Of a DNA stretch of 33,810 nucleotides, positions 28,071 through 33,810 are shown in pieces. Position 1 is the first letter of the stretch, and every line of letters starts with the position of its first letter. A model generated the notes under the pieces. That model was not told the origin of the DNA and made no database searches. It was given only the letters and a program-made list of their open reading frames with translations. Source of the stretch: Colwellia sp. (GTDB taxonomy: Bacteria; Pseudomonadota; Gammaproteobacteria; Enterobacterales; Alteromonadaceae); assembly GCA_013215465.1 (NCBI GenBank), contig JABSOW010000035.1, forward strand, positions 1 to 33,810, read 5' to 3'. The translations under genes were made by a program, and so were the position numbers.

Positions 28071-29641
28071 AGTTGACCACCTAGTGATTTAGACCCTGAA
28101 TTAGCGTTAACATGCTTATAGAAGTCCATTACCACTTGTCGTTCGTTATAGTCAATTTTCTCTTTGCCTAAAATAATATAATCTTCATGTCCTTTACCTG
28201 CTAACAACACCACATCATCACTGTTAGCTTTGTTTAGGGTAGTTAATACGGCTTGCTCTCTATCAACAATCACCTGATGTTGTGCTTGTGGCGTTAAGCC
28301 GGCCAAAATATCATCGATGATACTCATAGGCGCTTCAGAGCGCGGATTATCATTAGTAATCACCAAGTAATCAGCATGTTTTTCTGCTGCTTGTGCCATT
28401 AGTGCGCGCTTGCCTTTGTCTCGATCGCCACCGCAACCAAAGACCACGTGTAAACTACCATGACAATGTTGACGACAAGCCTGCAGCGCTTTTTCTAGTG
28501 CATCCGGTGTATGGGCATAATCAACTACTGCCGTTGGCGCTGTTGATGCCTTTGCCGAAAAGGTTTCCATACGACCGGAAATCGCCTTCACACTAGTAAT
28601 TTTTTGGGCAATATTCTCTAAGGAAAGTCCTTCAATCAATAACACTGTAATCACAGCTAATAAGTTATCAATATTAAAATCACCCAATAATGGGCTCTGA
28701 ATGTCAATATTACCTAAATGTGTCTTTAAAATAAAATTAACACCTTGGCTATGGTGCTCAATGTTATTACAGCTAACAAACTGGCTTGCATTGCTAACTG
28801 AATCACTGCGCCCGTAAAGCCACAATTTTTTTTGATTATCGGGCCATGTTGCTAGCCACGTTTTAACTTGTTGATCATCACCATTTAACACCGCCACTTG
28901 TTTATTATTATGAATAAACAACTGCCTTTTTGCTGCAGCATAATTAGCCATACTATCGTGATAATCTAAGTGATCTCGGCTTAAATTTGTAAAAACGGCA
29001 ATATCAAAGGCATTGCCATTAACACGACCTTGCTCAAGCGCATGTGAAGAAACTTCCATAGCAAGGTGAGTCACTTTTTGTTTAGTAAATCTGTCAAATA
29101 ATTGTACTAAATCAGTGGCACTTGGCGTAGTGTTTTCTATGGCTTGTAAATTATTCACCAACCCTGCACCATTGGTACCGATAATTGCACAAGGTTTTTG
29201 ACAACTTGTTAGTATTTGTCCAAGTAACTGGCTAGTACTGGTTTTACCGTTAGTGCCAGTAATACCTATCATGGTCATTTTTGCTTGCGGTGTTTGATAA
29301 TAAGCACTTGCCAGAGTAAATAATTTTTTATTTAAGTGGTAAAAACTCACCACAGCAATCTCTTGTTGAAAAATAATATTGCCATGTTCACTTTCATCTG
29401 AGCATTCAGCTAAAACTAAACTAGCCCCATTGTTGATAGCGGCAGCAATATATTTTCGTCCATCAACAACATGGCCAATGACGGCACAAAAAATATCACC
29501 AGAATTAAGTTGCCTAGTGTCATTAGTTAAGTCAGCCAAAGGATTCGCTAAAGTAAAGTCATCAGGTAACTTGATGGAAAAATCATCTCGTAATTTCACC
29601 ATAAATTGCTGTGAAGGCCTTTTTATTAATGATTTAGACAT
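28067..29641 (-). CDS. murE: UDP-MurNAc-dipeptide--meso-diaminopimelate ligase MurE
   Basis: Adds the third stem residue of peptidoglycan. The 524 residues show GITGTNGKTSTS (ATP site, near 126-137), the SSHALEQGR substrate segment, TNLSRDHLDYH, and the DNPRSE motif near the C-terminus. DNPR is the known determinant of meso-diaminopimelate specificity, so this cell has DAP-type peptidoglycan. The start overlaps the ftsI stop by 8 bp, and the TGA stop overlaps the murF ATG. Confidence 0.97.
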   Translation of the reverse strand: MSKSLIKRPSQQFMVKLRDDFSIKLPDDFTLANPLADLTNDTRQLNSGDIFCAVIGHVVDGRKYIAAAINNGASLVLAECSDESEHGNIIFQQEIAVVSFYHLNKKLFTLASAYYQTPQAKMTMIGITGTNGKTSTSQLLGQILTSCQKPCAIIGTNGAGLVNNLQAIENTTPSATDLVQLFDRFTKQKVTHLAMEVSSHALEQGRVNGNAFDIAVFTNLSRDHLDYHDSMANYAAAKRQLFIHNNKQVAVLNGDDQQVKTWLATWPDNQKKLWLYGRSDSVSNASQFVSCNNIEHHSQGVNFILKTHLGNIDIQSPLLGDFNIDNLLAVITVLLIEGLSLENIAQKITSVKAISGRMETFSAKASTAPTAVVDYAHTPDALEKALQACRQHCHGSLHVVFGCGGDRDKGKRALMAQAAEKHADYLVITNDNPRSEAPMSIIDDILAGLTPQAQHQVIVDREQAVLTTLNKANSDDVVLLAGKGHEDYIILGKEKIDYNERQVVMDFYKHVNANSGSKSLGGQL

Positions 29642-31400
29642 CGTTAGCCTCCTGATGTGTAATTAACTGCTTTTTATGCGCAACTGGCAACTTGTTACTA
29701 GAGGCTAATTTGCCACTAGCATCAGGTACCACATTTAATACTCGCAGTGCCCCTTCCATTACGCGAGAAAACACTGGCGCAGCGACTTCTCCACCATGGT
29801 AGAGATCGCCACCGGGATCATTAATAACCACAACCACGACAACTTTAGGATCAGAAATAGGAGCAATACCTGCAAATAAGCCTACATAATCATTACCATA
29901 ACCGCCTGCTACCGCCTTAAAAGAAGTACCAGTTTTACCGCCAACGCGATAGCCAGCTACTTTCGCTTTTTGTACATGCTCATCAACTACCGTTTCTAGC
30001 ATAGTCATCACCGCGGTAGAGTTCACTTGAGAAAAAATTCGTACACCTTCACTTGCTTGTTCAGTTTTAACAATTGACAGTTCACGCTTAATGCCACCAT
30101 TGGCTAACGTCGCGTAGAAACGTGCTAGTTGCATCGGTGTTATTGCTAAACCATAACCCCATGATAACGTTGCTAACTCAAATTTTGACCATCGTGGTCT
30201 GTCATGCATCATGCCAGAGCTTTCACCAACCAAACCTGTTCCAGTAGTATCGGCAAATCCAGCATCAAAAAATTTATCGAGCAAAAAGTTTTTTGGCACT
30301 GACAAAGCAAGCTTAGTGGTGCCCATATTAGATGAAGTGACTAAAATCTCTTCAATGGATAATTTACCACGATTAATGGGATCATTAACGCGCCTGCCGC
30401 CTAAGCGCATCCAACCTGGGCTAGTATCAATAATGGTATTAAGTTTCGCTGAGCCAAACTCTAATGCGGTTAACGCGGTTAGGGGCTTCATGGTTGAGCC
30501 GGGTTCGTAAATATCGGTAATAGCACGATTACGGAAGCGATGAATCGCGGTATTACGACGATTATTAGGATTATAAGATGGGCTATTTGCCATCGCTAAT
30601 ATTTCACCGGTATGAATATCTACCACCACTACCGAGCCAGAAGTTGCTTTAAAGGCTTGTACAGCACCTTTTAGTTCTTTATAAGCAATCGCTTGAATGC
30701 GCTGATCAATTGTCAGGGTAATATTTTTTGCTTCTTGGGATGCTTCAACCGATAGAATTTCAATTTTACGACCTTTAGCATCTTTTCTAAAACGCTTACT
30801 ACCACCTTTACCGGTAAGCAGTTGATCGTATACTCGTTCAATTCCTTCAATGCCTTTATCATCGACATTGGTAAAACCAACAATATGAGCACTTATTTCA
30901 CCGGTTGGATAAAAACGTTTTGATTCCTTACGCAGGTGAATGCCAGGGATTTTCAGTTCACGAATATAATTGGCTATGGCAGGAGAAATTTTTCGCTCTA
31001 AATAAACAAAACGTTTTGTCGGATGTCGTATTACACGGCTGGTTAGTTTATTAACATTTTGGCCTAAAACATCGGCCAGTGCTTGCCAATGTTCACTCAT
31101 CGATAGAGCATTATTATCCATAATGATTTTTGGATCAGCCCATACCGTTTCTACCGGCACACTAATAGCAAGTTCATCACCATTTCTATCAACAATAGAG
31201 CCGCGCTGCACAGTATTGGCAGTAGTCCGCATTGAACGCATATCTCCCTGCTTTTTCAGCATATCAGGTTCAATTATTTGAATATAAGCACTACGCGCTA
31301 GTAATCCGGCATAAATCAAGGCAACAATGCCTAACACGACGTAATAACGCCATGCGGTAGTTGTTTGTTGACTGCTGCGATTACTTGCTTTCTTGCTCAT
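29634..31400 (-). CDS. ftsI: Septal peptidoglycan transpeptidase FtsI (PBP3)
   Basis: Class B penicillin-binding protein that crosslinks septal peptidoglycan in complex with FtsW. The 588 residues have a membrane segment at about 19-38 and a PBP dimerisation domain (about 63-220). The transpeptidase domain has all three active-site motifs: S302-TMK, S356-S-N, and K489-T-G. The N-terminal motif RGSIVDRNG lies at 66-74. A 56-bp gap separates it from ftsL. Confidence 0.98.
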   Translation of the reverse strand: MSKKASNRSSQQTTTAWRYYVVLGIVALIYAGLLARSAYIQIIEPDMLKKQGDMRSMRTTANTVQRGSIVDRNGDELAISVPVETVWADPKIIMDNNALSMSEHWQALADVLGQNVNKLTSRVIRHPTKRFVYLERKISPAIANYIRELKIPGIHLRKESKRFYPTGEISAHIVGFTNVDDKGIEGIERVYDQLLTGKGGSKRFRKDAKGRKIEILSVEASQEAKNITLTIDQRIQAIAYKELKGAVQAFKATSGSVVVVDIHTGEILAMANSPSYNPNNRRNTAIHRFRNRAITDIYEPGSTMKPLTALTALEFGSAKLNTIIDTSPGWMRLGGRRVNDPINRGKLSIEEILVTSSNMGTTKLALSVPKNFLLDKFFDAGFADTTGTGLVGESSGMMHDRPRWSKFELATLSWGYGLAITPMQLARFYATLANGGIKRELSIVKTEQASEGVRIFSQVNSTAVMTMLETVVDEHVQKAKVAGYRVGGKTGTSFKAVAGGYGNDYVGLFAGIAPISDPKVVVVVVINDPGGDLYHGGEVAAPVFSRVMEGALRVLNVVPDASGKLASSNKLPVAHKKQLITHQEANDV

Positions 31401-31456
31401 TTAATTCATGTTATCCGTACTTTCGTTACTTGTTTGAAAATTATTTATCCTAGCCG

Positions 31457-31786
31457 CTACTCTAAAGTTACTATTACTTCTGACTTCGCATCTGGCCGCT
31501 TCATGTTTAATAGCTTCTTCGCTTTACTTTCTATGGCGCTGTGTTCAGCTAAAGAGCTTTGCTCTAATAATAAATTGCGCCACTCAATGTCTAACTCATC
31601 TCGCTGAGTAAATAACAGCTCTAATTCACTGGTGGTTTGTCGGTTTACATGGGTGTAATAAATCACCAAAAATGCGGATATAACCACCAAAACTAATAAA
31701 GCATAACTAACAATATGCTGTAAAATGTCTTGCCAAATATCTAGTGTGAGCACGGATTTACCTTGTGCCACCCTTTTATTTGACAC
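31457..31786 (-). CDS. ftsL: Cell division protein FtsL
   Basis: Small bitopic protein that joins FtsQ and FtsB and activates FtsWI. The 109 residues have a short cytoplasmic N-terminus, one membrane helix (about 23-45) and a periplasmic leucine-zipper-like coiled coil (about 50-95) containing ELELLFTQRDELDIEWRNLLLEQ. The start codon is GTG, two bases after the rsmH stop, which suggests reinitiation-dependent translation. Identification rests on size, topology and position. Confidence 0.93.
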   Translation of the reverse strand: MSNKRVAQGKSVLTLDIWQDILQHIVSYALLVLVVISAFLVIYYTHVNRQTTSELELLFTQRDELDIEWRNLLLEQSSLAEHSAIESKAKKLLNMKRPDAKSEVIVTLE

Positions 31787-31788
31787 AA

Positions 31789-32739
31789 TTAGTCTTCTAT
31801 ATGCGGTAAACGTTTGGCAATGCGTAACACTGAGCTGCGCGAACGTACATTGACTTCCACTTCACTTTTGCTAGGTTTTAATTTACGACCTATTAATTGC
31901 AGTTTTTTGCCTTTATTTAACTCTTCTTCAGTAATCATCAAACCACGTGGTACTTTTTTACCTTGTGAGTGCTTTTTCATAAATTGCTTAACCAAACGGT
32001 CTTCCAGTGAGTGAAAACTAATCACTACTAAACGACCGCCTTCAGCCAACACAGATAAAGAAGCTGCTAAGGCTTTTTCAATTTGCTCGAGTTCACTGTT
32101 GATATACATACGAATGGCTTGAAAACTGCGTGTGGCTGGATGCTTTTTGATTTCACGCTGTGGTGCGGTGATTTTTATCAATTTGGCTAATTGGCCAGTG
32201 CGGGTAAAAGGGGTTTCAGCCCGTGCATCAACAATAGCGTTAGCAATACGCCAAGCGTGCTTTTCTTCACCAAAGGTTCTTAACACCCAAGTTATATCTT
32301 CAACATCGGCAACAGCTAACCACTCTGCCGCTGTTTGACCACGACTAGTATCCATACGCATATCTAACGGACCATCTTTCATAAAACTAAAGCCACGTTC
32401 AGCTTCGTCTAATTGTGGTGAAGATACACCTAAATCTAATAAAATACCGCTTACTTTGCCAAGCAAATTGTGTTGTTGAGCTATGTCAGCTAAATTGGCA
32501 AACCCTTGGTGTTCAATATGAAAGCGTTTATCATCTTTAAATTTTTCAGCAGCTGTAATCGCTGAAGGATCACGATCAATGGCAATTAACCGCCCTTTTG
32601 CTGATAATTTAGAAAGGATCAACGATGAGTGACCACCACGACCGAAAGTACCATCGATATAGCAGCCATTGGGATCGATGTCTAAGCCATCTATAGCCTC
32701 AGCTAATAAAACAGAAATATGCGTTTTATCTAATTCCAT
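31789..32739 (-). CDS. rsmH: 16S rRNA m4C1402 methyltransferase RsmH (MraW)
   Basis: N4-methylates C1402 in the P site of 16S rRNA using S-adenosylmethionine. The 316 residues include the start [13 protein letters not shown], the SAM-binding [31 protein letters not shown], and [13 protein letters not shown], all family signatures. It is the standard second gene of the dcw cluster. It lies 78 bp from mraZ. Confidence 0.98.
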   Translation of the reverse strand: MELDKTHISVLLAEAIDGLDIDPNGCYIDGTFGRGGHSSLILSKLSAKGRLIAIDRDPSAITAAEKFKDDKRFHIEHQGFANLADIAQQHNLLGKVSGILLDLGVSSPQLDEAERGFSFMKDGPLDMRMDTSRGQTAAEWLAVADVEDITWVLRTFGEEKHAWRIANAIVDARAETPFTRTGQLAKLIKITAPQREIKKHPATRSFQAIRMYINSELEQIEKALAASLSVLAEGGRLVVISFHSLEDRLVKQFMKKHSQGKKVPRGLMITEEELNKGKKLQLIGRKLKPSKSEVEVNVRSRSSVLRIAKRLPHIED

Positions 32740-32817
32740 GTTGTTATTTTTATAACCTTGTTAATATATTTGTCTGTTTAACGTTAATATCTATGACTGA
32801 AAACGCCGACAAATATT

Positions 32818-33276
32818 TTATAATGATATTTCAAGTAAACGGTCTGTTAATTCAATTTCACCTGATTGTATTTTACTAATGCCTTGCTGCATTTGGACTT
32901 GCCATGCGGATTCACTCCAAATTTCAAATTTTTTCAATTGTCCTACTAACATCACTGATTTTTCTAATCCCGCGTGTTGTCTTAATGGGCCATTAAGTAA
33001 TAAGCGACCATTTTTATCCATATCGCAATCAGTAGCATTACCCAGTAAAACTTGCTGTAATAGCCGTTCTTGTGGATTCATACTGGATAAGCTGCAAAGT
33101 TTTAATTCTATTTCTTCCCATTCTGGCAAAGGATAAAGTAATAAGCACGGGTGTTGAATATCAACCGTACAGATCATTTTTCCTTGGCAATCGGCAAATA
33201 GCTCCTCGCGATACCGAGTAGGTACAGTGATTCTATTCTTGCTATCAAGCGTAATTGCGCTAGCACCTCTGAACAT
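32818..33276 (-). CDS. mraZ: Transcriptional regulator MraZ
   Basis: Ring-forming DNA-binding protein that represses its own dcw operon in E. coli. The 152 residues contain two SpoVT/AbrB-like MraZ domains. The first is MFRGASAITLDSKNRITVPTRY-like (1-22) and the second is around ATDCDMDKNGRLLL. Both carry the D-x3-R core motif (DSKNR, DKNGR). It is the first gene of the cluster, behind a sigma-70 promoter and a triple-box operator candidate. The ribosome binding site is poor. Confidence 0.97.
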   Translation of the reverse strand: MFRGASAITLDSKNRITVPTRYREELFADCQGKMICTVDIQHPCLLLYPLPEWEEIELKLCSLSSMNPQERLLQQVLLGNATDCDMDKNGRLLLNGPLRQHAGLEKSVMLVGQLKKFEIWSESAWQVQMQQGISKIQSGEIELTDRLLEISL

Positions 33277-33343
33277 AATATTTACTTAATCAACTTTGTT
33301 TTTATTTAATAATTTACAGTAATTGTTAAAAATCAGCTTGAAT

Positions 33344-33368
33344 ATACATCCAGATCCACAATTACCCA
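33344..33368 (-). promoter_or_regulatory. Candidate MraZ operator, three boxes at 10-bp spacing
   Basis: Reading the reverse strand: TGGGT (33364-33368), TGGAT (33354-33358) and TGTAT (33344-33348), each separated by exactly five bases. The known enterobacterial MraZ operator is three TGGGN repeats separated by five bases. The first box is perfect; the next two are degenerate. They lie at about +12 to +36 from the predicted start, suited to repression. Confidence 0.6.
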
Positions 33369-33387
33369 CCTTATACCACATCGATAC

Positions 33388-33417
33388 ATTTTAGTGACTA
33401 AAGCAAAGTTATGTCAA
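33388..33417 (-). promoter_or_regulatory. Sigma-70 promoter of the mraZ/dcw operon
   Basis: On the reverse strand, a perfect -35 TTGACA (33412-33417), an 18-base spacer, then TAAAAT (33388-33393). The expected transcription start is near 33380, giving a leader of about 105 bases that contains the three MraZ-like boxes. Confidence 0.7.
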
Positions 33418-33446
33418 GCAATGATCGGTAAAAACATCAGCATGCG

Positions 33447-33466
33447 TACTGGTCAAAAAACCAGTA
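33447..33466. repeat. Hairpin upstream of the mra promoter
   Basis: TACTGGT (33447-33453) and ACCAGTA (33460-33466) are perfectly inverted around CAAAAA. It lies about 30 bp upstream of the -35. With no T-run on either side it is more likely a regulator site or chance hairpin than a terminator. Confidence 0.4.
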
Positions 33467-33510
33467 AAATTAAGGGCTGAGAATAGAATTTTAGGAAGTG
33501 AATGAATTTG

Positions 33511-33525
33511 TGGACTTTTGTGGAT
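33511..33525 (+). promoter_or_regulatory. Second pair of TGGAN boxes, inverted to the operator
   Basis: On the forward strand TGGAC (33511-33515) and TGGAT (33521-33525) are five bases apart, matching the spacing of the boxes at 33344-33368 but in opposite orientation. They also resemble weak DnaA boxes (TGATCCACA on the reverse strand). Functional assignment is open. Confidence 0.3.
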
Positions 33526-33689
33526 CAATATCTGAAAAAACATTTAAAAAGCGTGAAAAATAATTTATAGAATCTTTCAATTGAATACTTCACTTTCAGT
33601 ATGCTTCAAATTTACTAGATTATAGCTAAGTAACACTACCAATAGCACTACAGTTTTCAAACTGCACTGTAACATTAAAACCCATAAAA

Positions 33690-33719
33690 CAAAAAGCCCG
33701 TTACATAAGTAACGGGCTT
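33690..33719 (-). terminator. Rho-independent terminator of the rRNA operon
   Basis: Perfect 11-base arms AAGCCCGTTAC (33694-33704) and GTAACGGGCTT (33709-33719) around ATAA. On the reverse strand the hairpin is followed by a T-run, just after the 5S gene. It separates the rRNA operon from the mra promoter about 270 bp further on. Confidence 0.93.
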
Positions 33720-33730
33720 CTCTAAATAGA

Positions 33731-33810
33731 AGTTTAGCAATGTCCTACTCTCACATGGGAACTCCCACACTACCATCGGCGCTACTGCATTTCACTTCTG
33801 AGTTCGGAAT
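33731..33810 (-). rRNA. rrf: 5S ribosomal RNA, 3' part (cut by the window edge)
   Basis: On the reverse strand the sequence reads ATTCCGAACTCAGAAGTGAA, then TAGCGCCGATGGTAGTGTGG and ATGTGAGAGTAGGACAT. These match the conserved 3' two-thirds of gammaproteobacterial 5S rRNA. The 3' end is placed near 33731 by comparison with E. coli (about 14 bases after GAGAGTAGG). The 5' third lies outside the window. It is presumably the last gene of a 16S-23S-5S operon. Confidence 0.95.

Noticed and set aside
30211..30510. Forward open frame of 99 codons inside ftsI
   Set aside because: Antisense shadow across the transpeptidase active-site coding region.
31365..31607. Forward open frame of 80 codons across the ftsL-ftsI junction
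   Set aside because: Covers two real reverse-strand genes and has no family likeness.
1..33810. A CRISPR array, prophage, transposase or defence island
   Set aside because: All substantial reading frames are accounted for by conserved housekeeping genes, and the repeats lack CRISPR-type regular spacing.

Overview
The window is a chromosomal segment of an AT-rich marine gammaproteobacterium. Protein sequences and gene order point to the Alteromonadales, most likely a Colwellia/Thalassotalea-type organism. That placement is inferred from family resemblance and synteny, not from a search. Nearly all genes are conserved housekeeping genes. I found no phage, IS transposase, CRISPR array, toxin-antitoxin pair or defence cassette, and no convincing undescribed multi-gene system. 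The unexplained structure lies in the gaps between genes and in a few gene ends.

Layout. Positions 1-480 are degenerate DNA holding the eroded end of a forward gene, a decayed copy of the dnaB 3' end, and copy 1 of a ~138-bp dispersed repeat. dnaB (reverse, 481-1899) follows, then a 605-bp AT-rich gap. A forward block from 2505 to 9150 carries pilA, pilB, pilC and pilD (type IV pilus), then coaE, zapD and yacG. A reverse block from 9175 to 13511 holds mutT, secA and an M23/LytM peptidase. Divergent from the peptidase is dciA (forward, 13571-14065), the DnaB helicase-loader family. A 331-bp gap holds copy 2 of the dispersed repeat and the lpxC terminator. lpxC and the whole dcw cluster then run on the reverse strand. 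In transcription order the cluster is mraZ, rsmH, ftsL, ftsI, murE, murF, mraY, murD, ftsW, murG, murC, ddlB, ftsQ, ftsA, ftsZ, with lpxC next under its own apparent promoter. The right edge cuts through a 5S rRNA gene on the reverse strand, the end of an rRNA operon, followed by a strong terminator.

How the genes work together. MurC, MurD, MurE and MurF build the UDP-MurNAc-pentapeptide using D-Ala-D-Ala from DdlB. MraY and MurG make lipid I and lipid II. FtsW and FtsI polymerise and crosslink it at the septum, where FtsZ, FtsA, FtsQ, FtsL and ZapD assemble. LpxC commits to lipid A synthesis. Tight stop/start overlaps in the middle of the cluster (ftsI-murE 8 bp, murE-murF 4 bp, murF-mraY 1 bp, murD-ftsW 1 bp, ftsQ-ftsA 8 bp) indicate translational coupling. 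A canonical promoter and three 10-bp-spaced TGGGN-like boxes upstream of mraZ fit autoregulation by MraZ.

The observations most worth a second look are: the decayed second dnaB 3' end with a 20-bp exact match to the live gene; the dispersed repeat present downstream of both dnaB and dciA; a G8 homopolymer forming the murG ribosome binding site; a palindromic repeat that supplies the last codons and stop of coaE; and short in-frame tandem repeats in the N-termini of MurC and FtsW.
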